Shown: one piece after another, positions 22,818 to 34,074 of the stretch | Layout of the letters: every line of letters starts with the position of its first letter | Numbering within the stretch: the stretch's first letter is position 1 | Assembly: GCA_023213395.1 (NCBI GenBank) | Contig: CM041465.1 | Span: forward strand, 208,823,741-208,887,740 | From: Cycas panzhihuaensis | Lineage: Eukaryota; Cycadophyta | DNA: 64,000 nt | Direction of reading: 5' to 3' | The notes under the pieces: generated by a model | Told to the model about the DNA's origin: nothing | Database searches by the model: none | The model's input: the letters and a program-made list of their open reading frames with translations, nothing else | Position numbers and translations under genes: made by a program

Positions 22818-23574
22818 CAAATATGTATGTATGTGTACATATATATGCATACATATGTGTGTGTGTGTGTGATTATTTAAAAACCCTAATTTGACATTTC
22901 AACATGTTTGAACTTTTTAAAAAATTGCCTTTTCCCTATTTTTATTTTCTTTTCAACATTTTCTCATTTCCATGTTTCTAGCAATTTATGTCCATTAATA
23001 CCATAAATTTGTAAATATCCACATTATCTAGAACTTAACAACTTTGCAATATTGGTTGTGATCTCTATTTAATAGACTTGGGAACCAAGCTTATCCTAGG
23101 GAAATATTTCTATGCATTCCATTTTGTAATATTTAGTTTTTTATTGTATTGCAAGTATAATAAATCAAAAAACAAAATTTGATGTGTTAGAGTGATGCTA
23201 TGGTTAAGGTACTACAAGAATCTTCTAATAGAATAAGATTTCATTGTCTTAGAAATAATTACCCCTCCTGGTAATCAATAGACAAATTTGTAGAAAAGAA
23301 TTTATTAAATGGCCCCATGTTGAATTAAATGAATATGATTTGCTTTGGATGAACAAAACTAGCACTAAGTCTACCATAACGAGTTGCTTTGCTTACTCTA
23401 TAAAAATATTCATGGAAAATATTTTGTTGTGTTGGGAATTGAGTGTGGATCAACAATCTTGATTAATATTAATGTATAGAGCTCTAGCTTCGTAAAAGGT
23501 GTTTATGATTAGGAGATTCAATCTTTCATTTCACCTAATATATTTTTACAGTTTGAAATAGTTTTCACTTGCAG
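22818..23574. other. Microsatellite remainder and intron sequence up to exon C
   Basis: Opens with the second half of the split microsatellite (to about 22872), then AT-rich DNA with no recognisable gene. It ends in the pyrimidine-poor but usable acceptor TTTTCACTTGCAG at 23562-23574. Confidence 0.5.
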
Positions 23575-23700
23575 GTTGGTCCAATGGCTTCTCAATTTGC
23601 TCCTCTTCTTACAGTTGCACCTTTTTACGAGATGGCTACAAGTACTTCAAGTACGACAAAAACTTTGGACTATCTTGGATTTTGGTTCATAAATGAATGA
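23575..23700 (+). CDS. Candidate terminal exon C of the unidentified host gene
   Basis: After the acceptor ending GCAG at 23574, 41 codons are open and end in TGA at 23698-23700. The peptide begins VGPMASQFAPLLTVAPFYEM and ends YLGFWFINE. The phase is 0, so it joins exon B directly. The exon lies 21.5 kb from exon B, and all but a few kilobases of that gap is inserted retrotransposon. I do not recognise the protein. Codon use is unlike the neighbouring repeats, which favours a host exon. A cDNA would settle it. Confidence 0.42.
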   Translation, partial: VGPMASQFAPLLTVAPFYEMATSTSSTTKTLDYLGFWFINE

Positions 23701-25060
23701 CTCAGTATCACATAGTGCTCTTTTCTTGTTCTTAAGAACCGTATTTAATAAATAACAAAATATATTACTTAAAAAAAAAATTGAAGTACAAATTCCATTT
23801 AAGAATATGTGCAAATTAGAGGCTAATGGTGCATGCAGAAGACCAAAAAGAATTATACAACCATGCTATTAGTGTGGCTTTGTATCTCATTTTAATACTT
23901 CTTGATAATGTGGAAAGATTTGGAAACTATCATACTTGATAGAATCAATGTGTGATACGTCATATATGTTCTTAATTTCTTGTAGTTTAAATCCAACAAT
24001 TTTCAATTTACAAGACACATAGAACTAGTTACGAATCTAGTATAGAAGCAATGGGAGATGCTTGGATACAATTTAGGATTTGTTATTATATGTTCGGATT
24101 CACTTTATCACAGTGGGCCATCTCATCTACAAGGCTTATGCTAAGATTTGGCTTGAGTGAAATTTGTGGTGTAGGAGCTAGATGATCATGCCACTATCAT
24201 GATCTAGGTCAAATAAGGGGTAAATTGTTTTGTTCTTATATAAGGACATTAAATACCAATCTCCATGGGCCTTTTATTATCTTCTTTGGGAGTAAGATTT
24301 ATTAACCTGAGCTTAGTTGTTTTTCTCAGTAACATGTATTAGATGATCCAACATATATTTATAGAAAGTAATCTTCTATAGAAATCCATACGCATTACAA
24401 AAGTTGGTAGAGAGTTTATCATCACATGGCCATTTTACTTGAATTGATTCCTTCACTAGATCTTTAGATCATATTTTGTGAGAGGAACTTCTAGCAAGAC
24501 CCACTAATATAAAAGAATCCACACTAGGGATGACAACGATAAATTGTTGAATAGCTTTTTAATGCTTATTGGAAATTCTCTCTCTCTCTCTCTCTCTCTA
24601 TGTTGTTTCTTGTAAATGGTGATTCAATTAATAGGAAAAATGATGAACAAAACAACAAAAAAAATAAAAGGTATCCCCAATTGAGATTGCCCTTCCATTC
24701 TCAGGTGTTAATGAAATTAGCTACAACTACCTTGAATAGCTAAAGCCACCCATGACGGTACAACATAGACCAAATCTCTGACATGAGGGCACCACCCCAG
24801 AGGCCATGAGATCAAAACTTAAACCTCTCATTTGCTAGTAATAGACCATAAGTGTGAAGTGGACACTTTAAAGGTTGCAAGGTCAACCATAAAACTTATA
24901 TCGTTCACCGACCAATGACCACACACATATTTCAAAACAGAGCACCGGATCTAGATAAGGGCTAACCATAACCACGAGACCCTAATCTAAAAGGATCTAA
25001 GGCTTGATCACATCATACAAAGCAGAGAACTCAAAGCTAGAATTGACATAGGTGGCATAT
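23701..25060. other. Non-coding DNA with a TC microsatellite
   Basis: If exon C is terminal, the 3' untranslated region and poly(A) signal lie here; AATAAA-like TTTAATAAATAAC follows at 23747. A (TC)n tract of about 23 bases is at 24577-24599, followed by an A-rich run at 24648-24668. No protein or element boundary was recognised in the remainder. Confidence 0.5.
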
Positions 25061-25317
25061 GTTAGAATGGGCCAAATGGCCTCATAGGTCCAAGATCATA
25101 ACAAAACACAAAAGCATACATGCATTAAGCATAAATGCAAAGAGAGAAAGAGAAGCAAGACAATGATACCAAAAGTGTGGTGTTGGAATTGGTCCAACCA
25201 CCAAAGAATGCTCAGCTTGATTAGCAAACTGACAGAATAACAAAGTAGCTCCAACTCTTAATGAGAAACAATGAAGAGAGGTCTCATTAAATAGAGGGAG
25301 ATGAGAGGCCAAAGGCT

Positions 25318-25349
25318 ATTGCATGATTGACAAGTGTCAATCATGCAAT
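25318..25349. repeat. Perfect 15-bp inverted repeat in the solo LTR
   Basis: Arms ATTGCATGATTGACA (25318-25332) and its exact complement (25335-25349) are separated by AG. The equivalent position in C2 and C4 LTRs has different arm sequence but still pairs. A second weaker dyad, GGACAAGTGTCC, follows at about 25365-25376. Confidence 0.9.
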
Positions 25350-25463
25350 GCATGCTTGCATGAAGGACAAGTGTCCATTGGGAGCTCTTGTGAGCAAAAG
25401 TGCGAGGGGGTCATTTGACCCTCAAGTGAGAACGTTATGTCACTAGACATAAAGTGGGTGTGT

Positions 25464-25487
25464 ACTTTATCACTTAAGTGATAAAGT
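25464..25487. repeat. 24-bp perfect palindrome in the solo LTR
   Basis: The half-site ACTTTATCACTT is followed immediately by its exact complement. Shorter versions of the same palindrome (TATCACTTAAGTGATA) are in the C2, C3 and C4 LTRs at the same place, so it is a conserved U3 element. Confidence 0.9.
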
Positions 25488-25577
25488 CACCCCTAAAGTA
25501 CAAAAGTGCACATAATACATTAACATAAAGTACATAAAGCTTAACATGTAAACATAAGATAAACATAAGGTTTAACA

Positions 25578-27700
25578 GCATACAATCTCATAAAAAATAG
25601 CTTGGGCTATCAACATAACCGTAACACCACTCTAGCCACAACAAGCCATCCATAAAGTCGTCACAAGCATGGAAACACCTCCCAAAGGCTTCCAAGAACA
25701 CAACAAGCTAAAAAACTTGAAAACTAGAGACCAACTATAACTCAAAGTCCAAAAAAACATAGCTATTACTATTGTGGGAGTTATACAAGCTCTTGAGAAC
25801 TCTCCCCCACAAAATCCAAAGCCATAGGGGCCAAGGCCTTAGTAACCTCTCTACAAATTCACCCCAAAGGCAATGTATCTATACATCAACCACCAATAGC
25901 ATAGAGACAAAGCCCATTGCCTAAGGGAAATCCACATTTCAAGCAATGAAGCTATTGTTGTCGAAGTCCAAATCTACATGCTTCCAATAGAGATGCATCT
26001 GCGCGTACCCATTGAGTCCATCTTTGTCAAATAACTCCATAAATGCACATTGACCTACAAAACCTTTGCACATGTACAAACATGGCCCCACTCCCATTGG
26101 TGATGTTCTTGGTCGAGCCATGCCTTAGGAGCTACAAACACAAAGCTCACCTTCACCACTGACCCAAGCAAGTTAGGAGAGACATCTGCTAGAGTCGACA
26201 ATGGCAAGCTCCTCTTGACACTGCACACGAGCACAACATAACCACGAACCCTCTCCACCACTAGATGAAGAAATAACTATTTCCAAGATATCCTCCACTT
26301 CTTCTAATCATCCCATACCTCTTATAGGTATCTGCCTATTCTCCCTTCCTCTTTGTGGGCATTTTGGGGCCTATAGGGGGTGCTTATAGGCTGAGATGAA
26401 GGAGGGAGTGGAGGAATGAGAGCACCAGAGCTCTTCCTCTCCATTAGATTCTCACTTTTAAAAAACTTATGAAAGTTTATTTTTTTTCTAGGAATCCTCA
26501 AGATTTTCAAGTAAGTAGGAGTTTTATTAAAACTCTAATGATGTTTAAGGTCTTCTTTTAACATCTTGTGTATAATACATTTCTTTACTTTTATTGATTT
26601 CTTGTTTTGGAAGAAAGCACATTGACGAAATGAAACCTCATCTAATACCTCCTTCACAAATCCATTGTCTATGGTTGTGTACCTCCTTTCCTTGCTTAGT
26701 TTAATGCAAGACTTAAAAAGATGTTTATCCAAAGTATATTCTAGAGATCTAAGTTGCCCTAAAGACAACTTGGTCTCTCACACTTTAACTATGTGAATAG
26801 ATCCCATTTATTTATCATCTACTTTGAGAGGATTTATTGTATATATGATTACCTCCTGTTATTAAAGCCAATGACTCAAGGTACTCGAATCTGTAACTTG
26901 TGCTAGTCTAAAACACAAGTCAAAACACATAAGTAGGTAAGACATTTGTAACACACCAAGAAAGTTTATGTATCATTATTGTAACCCTAAGAAGGACCAT
27001 GTATTCTTATTGCAACTGTAAGGGGCACTTAGGTGTGAAAAAATGACAATGTCTAATGGAGGAAGTCATCACTTATGAAAGGGATATTTAGAGGAGCCTC
27101 AAAAGATGACTCGACTTTTCATCTCAATATGTGAATGAACTTTTTAATGTTTTATTTTATAGGTGAGCTTGTAAGGGAGCTACACCAAAGTGAACCAAGA
27201 GGAGCAAGTGACTCTAGTATAGCTATGGCTATTGACAAAGGATTCCACCTAGAGGAGTCTACATGTGTAGTACTATCATGAAGCATACTATATGTACCAT
27301 TATTATAAAACTATTGTGTGTAGAACTATTACGAAGGCTATTGCATATAAAATTATTTATTGGCATTAGTGTGCTCAGATAAGTCCAATGATGGACTGTT
27401 TAATCAAGATAAATCCACTTATGAAATATGAAATTAATAGGATGAGATTGCTAGTGGGATGGGTTGACCTTTGGTTATGGTTTAGACATGGAATGGCTTG
27501 TGGTGGAAGTAGGATCATCTTGGCCTTCAACGGTAGTATTATTTACCTCTTGTTGGTGTCTAGTTGCCTTCTTGTTTACTCTTAGATATTGTCATCAAGA
27601 TCCTCCCTCTCATTTTCTTTTATCTTCCATCTCTTCTCTATTGAGAATATATACAAGTACAACATATTGTTAAAGTGTGATTTTAATATTTGGAACCTTA
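25578..27700. other. Unrecognised region with fragmentary minus-strand coding
   Basis: Around 25939-26261 two overlapping minus-strand frames give compositionally protein-like text (for example FVGQCAFMELFDKDGLNGYAQ and LADVSPNLLGSVVKVSFVF) joined by a frameshift. This suggests a decayed protein of unknown family. A further minus frame at 26535-26768 is lysine-rich and unassigned. The rest to 27700 shows no feature. A LINE origin was considered, but no RT or endonuclease motif was seen. Confidence 0.3.
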
Positions 27701-28123
27701 TGAAGAAATAGACCTAGTTGAGGATAGAAGGTAGGGAGAAAAAGAGAAAAGCAACCCACAACTAATGAATCACAAGCACATTAAGCACACATGAAAATGG
27801 AGGAAGTGGAATTGATCTACTCTCCAATCACATTTAAATTAACCCAATAACATAACAGTACACTCAACTCTCGATATCCATACTAGATAGAATGGTCTCA
27901 TCATATAGATGAGAGATCTCCCCTTAAGAGGTCTTTACATTCAACAAATATCGAACATACATGGACTAGTATGCACTTATATTTGACTACTGAAAGAGGG
28001 GGAAATGGGTCTTTGACCTTTTAAGTTACAACATAACTTTACATCACTAGAAAAGTAGACACTTACGCATTAAGTATAAAGTGCATAAATAATACATAAT
28101 GATAAAATATAAAGGTTCTAACA
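27701..28123 (-). repeat. C1 3' LTR
   Basis: 423 bases starting TGAAGAAATAGACC and ending GGTTCTAACA on the + strand. Its partner is 53855-54262. The sequence just inside the LTR is CGCCTTAATG, so the purine tract is weak. Confidence 0.82.
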
Positions 28124-29650
28124 CCGCCTTAATGTTTACATCGTTAAGCCGTATACCAAGTCCATCTCTAAACTACTTAAACTTCTCTCTACTGAGCGCT
28201 TTAGTAAAGATGTCTACTAGCGGCTAATTTGTAGGCCTATAAACAAGATCATTTTCATCATTTTGAACATGTTCTTTGATAAAGTGGTGATGCACCTCAA
28301 TATGCTTGGTCCTTGCATGAAATGTTGGATTCTTGGTAATCTTGAGCACGCTTTGATTGTCACAATAAAACTTGGTGGGATGTGTTTGCTCAATTCCAAG
28401 CTTCTTAAGAATTTGTCTAAGCTAGATAGCTTCACATGCTACTTTGACAACAACTTTGTATTTTCCTTCTATGGAGGAAAGAGTGATATTTGGTTGCCTT
28501 TTGCAACTCCATGAGACAATGGCTAACCTAAGGTTAAAGCAATAACTTGAGGTTGATCTTCAACTATCTTGATAACCTGCCCAATCAAAATTTGAGAACC
28601 CCTCCAATGTGAAGTTCTCATTATGAGTGTAGTGTAAGCCATATTGCAATGTATCTTTATAGCATTCTAATGTCTCTGATTGGCTTCAAACATGAACATG
28701 GAGCAAATTCCAACAGCATATAAAACGTTTGATATAGTGTTAGTCAAATAGATTAGACTACCCAATAGTTGTCTAAATAGTGTGGAATCTACAAGTTTTG
28801 CTTCCTTATTAGTTGACAATTTTGTGCCAGTCTCCATAGGGGTAGGCATTGGTTTGCACTCCTCCATTTTGAAATGCTACAAAATGTCCCAAGTATATTT
28901 GGCTTGGGATATGATGATGTTGCATGGTTGTTGCCATACCTCCATGCCATTAAAATCCTAAAGAAGTTCAAGATCAATCATCTCAAAACTTCTTTTGAGA
29001 TCCCCTTGAAAACTTTATATCATATCTATATCATTGCTTGTGATAATCAAATCATCAACATATAAGATGATAAAAGTAATGTGTTGGTGCCGAACTTTGA
29101 TGTCTAAGTTCAAATCAGATGAGGATTGATGAAAACCATGTCTCAAAAAATAATCATCAATTTTTTAGTACCAAGCACATGATGCCTGATTTAAACCATA
29201 CAAAGACTTTTTGAGGTGACATACTAGATGCTCTTTATTGTGTGAGATGTAACTAGGAGGTTGCTCCAAATATACTTCCTCTGTCAAATCACCATTTAGA
29301 AAAGCACTCTTGACATCCATTTGATAAAATTGACCATTTGCATTAAGCAATTAAGGCCATAACAATTATGATGGTGTTCATATTAGTAATAGGTGCAAAA
29401 GTTTTCTCATAATCAATGCTCTCTTTTTTTCCGAATCTCTTTGCAACCAATCGAGCTTTGTGTCACTCAATTGAACCATCATGTTGAAACTTGGTTTTAT
29501 AAATCCATTTGCAACTAATTGCTTATTTACCTTCAAGCAAATCAACCAAGTGCCATATTCCATTCTTTTGAATAGAATGGATTTCATCATCTATTGCAAC
29601 TTTCCACTTTTCATCTTTACATGCCTCCTCAAAAGTGGAAGGCTCTTTAG
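28124..29650 (-). pseudogene. C1 reverse transcriptase and RNase H
   Basis: The minus strand carries QMDVKSAFLNGDLTEEVYLEQP and LKKSLYGLNQASCAWY (29165-29350), then MEECKPMPTPMETGTKLS and LLGSLIYLTNT (28667-28867). RNase H pieces such as HARTKHIEVHHHFIKEH lie in shifted frames toward 28217. All the usual Copia polymerase blocks can be located, but several stops and frame changes divide them. It would synthesise element cDNA. Confidence 0.8.
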
Positions 29651-29749
29651 TACTAAGCACTTCAGCCATAAGTGCATAGTTTATGTTGGTTTGTTGTCAT
29701 ATTTTGAATGGTCCTTTTCTTTCAATCTATTGTGCACCAACAATAGTTT

Positions 29750-31050
29750 GAAGATACCATTTGAGTAACTTCTTTGTCATTGTAGTTACCACTTCAATGT
29801 CTTATGTCTGTACAGGTTGTTGATGTGTTGCCAGGACTAAGTGGAGGAGTTGATGAAGAGGATGACAAAGGTGATGCAAGTGTAGATGAATGACATGGTG
29901 TAGAAGAAGTTGAGAGAATAAAGTCCTCAACTATAACTTTGACTTTGTTAAAGGGAAATTGGGATGGAGCTAAGGTCCAAATCTCTTATCTTTTGCAAAA
30001 ACAACATCTGTAGATATATGCATCTTCTTGCCAATGGGATCATATGCTTTACAAGCTTTGCTACCAATAGTATATCCAATGAAGATGCATTTGAGACTTT
30101 TATTATCAAACTTTTGTCTTTGCTCCTAGGGGATGTTCATGTAAGCAATGCACTCAAAAGTGTGAAGATCACTAATCGTTGGCATTTGGCCAGTCTAGGC
30201 CTCCCCTGGTGTCATGTTCCAAACTACTGTAGTGGAACTCCAATTGGTCAAGTAAGCAAAAATGTGGATTGGTTCTGCCCAATATGATTCAGTGAGACTT
30301 CTAGCTTGCATCATGGTTTTTACTTTACTAATAAGTGTTATGTTCATTCATTTTGCCAGACCATTTTGTTGAGATGCACGGGGGTTAGAAAATTATTGTT
30401 TGATGATATTCTGAATGCAAAGCTAGATGAAATCCTTTGAAGTGTATTTACCACCATTGTCAGACCTAAAGATTTTGATATGCTTGTTTGATTCTTTCTC
30501 CACTAAAAATTTAAATTCCTTAAATTTAGTGAGAGCTATTGATTTGTGTTTCAAGTTTTATACCCATAGTTTGTATGAGAAATTATCAATAAAGGTGATG
30601 AAGTGGAGGGCACCTCTACGAGATTGAATGGACATGGGTCCACATATATCTAAATGAACCAATTGCAACAAGATTTATGCTCTCCATGCTTTACTTTTTT
30701 GAAAAGGTTCCCTATGTTGTTTCCTCATTAAGCAAGCTTTACAAAGGCATTTACCCATTGAAATTTTGGGTAAACTATACACCATATTTTGTTTAGATAT
30801 CAACTTAATGTTATCTAGGTTTAGATGACCTAGTCTCCCATGCCATAATTGATCTTTGCTGATTGATTATGAAACTAAGGCATGAGTATTGCCAGGAGTT
30901 GTATCTAATTTATAGAGGCCATGATCTTCATGACCAACAACAACCACTTGGTCTTTTTTATCTTTGATTACATATTTCTTGTTTTGAAATAATACACTCA
31001 TCTATTGTTTATCCAATTGACTAATAGAGAGTAGGTTTCTAGACATGCGA
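29750..31050 (-). pseudogene. C1 integrase
   Basis: Decayed minus-strand coding containing the GAG-pre-integrase type WH-R-GHL region (about 30830) and the integrase core near 30180-30480. Many stops. It is identified mainly by position between protease and RT and by parallel with C2 (36089-36953). Confidence 0.6.
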
Positions 31051-31199
31051 ATACTAGAAACATGTTCCCACTAGGAAATGTTTGACCAAGGTTTTACTCA
31101 TTGCTAAAAGGAGCAAATTTACAAACACCTAAAATTTTGACAGTGACATTATCACCAAAGGTCACTATTTCACCCTTGCTCTCTTGAATGCTAGACAAC

Positions 31200-32224
31200 A
31201 AATCTACATCACCAGTCATATGATAAGATGCACCAAAATTGACAACCCAAGTGTTGTCATTTTCACTATAAGCACAAACTAGTTTATCATTTTGATCATA
31301 TTATGTAGTGTGGTCTTGATAGACACCACAAAATGTCCCCAATTAATTGCCATATCAACGTTCTTGAAACCCATCTCGATTTTGTGGGGGTGGTGGTTGT
31401 TGTTGTTGTTGTCACCACATGTCGATTTGTTTCTTCCTGCATTCTAGTTGAATGTGGCTATCTTTTCCATAATAATGGCATGTGACAGTTTTTGGCTTCT
31501 CACCATTGAGGTTAAGGTTGCCAAATTTCTCTTGAAGATTTTGCTTGGACCTCATAGGTTGCTTCCCTTTGTGCTTTACAGTGAAAGCACCTAATAGTCC
31601 TGTTTCATTTTGACAAGAGTAAATCTCTTCTTCTTATAATAAATTTCTTTTCAACTCATTAAAAGTCACAATGTGCCATTGCGGAAAATGTCAGAGATGA
31701 AGCCATTTTAGACCTTTGGAAGAGCATGAATAGTAGTTGTTACTAGATCTTCATTTAAAGTTGGTTTACCAAGCGTGGTCAATTGATTGTTGATTTGTTT
31801 TATGAAATATAAATATGTTGCCATGGGTTGTACAAATTGTCAACTAAACAATTTAGCTTTTAAAATTACAATATGGGCATCATCTCATCTTTCATACAAT
31901 GATAAAATTATATCCCAAGCCTCTTTATAAGTAGTAGTTAAATTAATATTCTTATATACATTATCATTTATAGATAAATGAATAAATGCCAATGAAAACT
32001 TATCCTTGGCATTGAATGCTACAAGTGCAATTAGATTTGCAAGAAATGGGTTGTTTGGATCTATAGGATTAGGAGTTGGTGCTAGCTTGATGACGGTGTC
32101 ATTCACATATGTCCACAACTTATTCATTATTAAGAGAATTTTTACTTGTTTTCTCCATGCTGAAAAATTCTCAACTTCTAGTGAGTTTGATTGTGTTGGC
32201 ATTAAGCATTGTAATAGCCATGTT
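31200..32224 (-). pseudogene. C1 gag, zinc knuckle and protease
   Basis: The gag core at 31885-32202 reads ENFSAWRKQVKILLIMNKLW and AKDKFSLAFIHLSI, ending TTYKEAWDIILSLYER, typical of Copia gag. A knuckle CHYYGKDSHIQLEC is near 31440-31490. The protease site near 31230-31260 reads WVVNFGASYHMTGD, where active Copia proteases have DSGAS. The catalytic aspartate is changed to asparagine, so this protease is dead. Confidence 0.75.
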
Positions 32225-32229
32225 TAAAT

Positions 32230-33525
32230 ATTGTAGTTAAAAAATAACCTTGGAAACTATCAAGTTATGCCACTTAAGTTCTACTTGGAAGTACAATAAT
32301 AGCCCTGATCTATAGAAGAGATCCAACAACTGAATATTTTGAAAACAATGTGGAGGGTTTCACTTTCAAGTCATCCAAGCCGATCTATATATGAGATCCA
32401 ACAGTTAGCCAAGTAATCAATTTTTAGCACAAATGAGATAGGGTTTATTTGCATGACGCATCATGTTTTTTTTAGAGTTCACAACTCTAATAACACCCTT
32501 TCCTAGCCTCCCCATAAAAAGTCTTAATTGTCATGCACTGGGTGTATGGCCAGTTGGCTCTCTAGGTAATGCACCAAGCATAAGACGATGAAGCAAGGTT
32601 GATAACCTTTTTCGAGCCCCCCGTCTCAAGTGTTTTACAAAATTTTAATGTTTTGAAATGATTAAAATATGGGTTAATTGTGGTTTTGGAATTTGTCCAA
32701 TGTATGTTCAATGTCTCAAATGATGAAGATATCGCTCATTTGTCACCAGAACTGCTACTTGAAAGGAGATGTAGTGCTTGAATGGTTCCTTCCTTAACGC
32801 GAAAAATAAAAACTAATGAGTACTAAGAGTCACTTCACGATGCCAACACATGAAAAAGACATCCAGGATCAAAACGATTCTACCACACATAAAAAAATCT
32901 TGATTTTACTAATCCTACATGTGCTTCACTATGCTCAATTTAGAACACCTCAAAGGAAGCCTAATAATGATAAACGATGAATTTTTTTCACTTTAAGAGC
33001 TAAAAGGCATTAAAACTATGTGTTTTGATCACCAAAAAGACATGCAATTTTTTTAATGTTGAGTGGGTGTGATTAACACACAAAACAACACTCAACAAAA
33101 TGATTTTTGCATTAAAAACTAAGCAAAAAATAAATTTTGATAACACTTTAGAAAAGGGGAGGAAAAATACAATTTAGAATATTCATAAGAATATTCCAAA
33201 ATGTATAACATAAGCTCACTATCTTAGGTTGAATATATATATATATATATATATATCTATTTCACATGGGCAACTCTAGTAGCAACCACACAATGAATAG
33301 AGATCGAATTTGCCAAATTTCCTTTTGCATCAGGTTTTCCTTCAAATGTGGGTTTGTGAATGTGCAAGGTCAAACTGCAATTGGTCATCACAGGAACAAT
33401 AGTAGACACCAACAGTAAAAACAAGCTACCAACTTGATGTGTGCAGGGTTGCAAGTTGCCCGGGCACACTGAAAAGATTTCGCTTTCCGCATAGCCACAG
33501 TAAAGGAGCTACAATGAGTAGAGAC
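32230..33525 (-). other. C1 5' leader up to the C2 insertion
   Basis: AT-rich sequence with no gene and an AT dinucleotide run at about 33234-33256. It is the untranslated leader of C1, ending at GAGAC (33521-33525), the C2 target site, and resuming at 53558. Confidence 0.6.
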
Positions 33526-34069
33526 TATTAGAAAGGGCATTCAACCTACAAGAAATAGGATCTAGGAAGGAGCAACAATCTGCTCATGAAGTGAGATGAT
33601 TAGCATCTAAGTGAGGAAATATTGAAATGAGCAAGATAACTAATCATAAGCATAAAATAGAAAAAACACAACAATACCAATATGGAGGAGATGGAATTGG
33701 TCCAATCTCCAAATATGAATGATAGCTTGATTAGCAAACTAGCAACATAACAGTGTTACCACACTCCATATTAGATACATGAGAATTGGTCTCAATATAT
33801 AGAGTTGAAGGAGAGACTTAAGGTGTTGGATGTTTGACAAGTGTCAAACATCCAAGCAACACCTTTTGCATATAGGACATGTGTCCTTTGGGCTTTCAAA
33901 TGATCAAAAGTGTATAGGGGTCACTTTGACCCTTAAGTCACAATGTCATCTCACTAGGAAAGAATGTGGGTGTGCACTTTATCACTTAAGTGATGAGTCG
34001 CCCCATAAAGTACATTAACATATCAATGATAAAGTACATTAGCTTAACATGTAAACATAAGGTTTAACA
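33526..34069 (-). repeat. C2 3' LTR
   Basis: 544 bases. The + strand end is AAGGTTTAACA, followed by CCCTGCC, a purine tract on the minus strand. It contains the conserved hairpin at 33826-33855, with 14-bp arms TTGGATGTTTGACA around an AG spacer, and a TATA-like CTATATATTGAG on the minus strand near 33790-33803. Confidence 0.88.
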
Positions 34070-34074
34070 CCCTG

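Larger units (their letters stand above)
25061..25577 (-). mobile_element. Solo Copia LTR
   Basis: The 517-base block starts TGTTAGAATGGGCC and ends AAGGTTTAACA on the + strand, the same ends as the C2 and C4 LTRs in this window, and no internal region is attached. GCATA at 25056-25060 and 25578-25582 is an exact target duplication, so an element inserted and later lost its interior by LTR-LTR recombination. Orientation is inferred from the full Copia elements with the same LTR ends. Confidence 0.88.

Noticed and set aside
25939-26261. Possible LINE coding region
   Set aside because: No endonuclease or RT motif, no poly(A) tail in the right place and no target duplication found; left as unrecognised.
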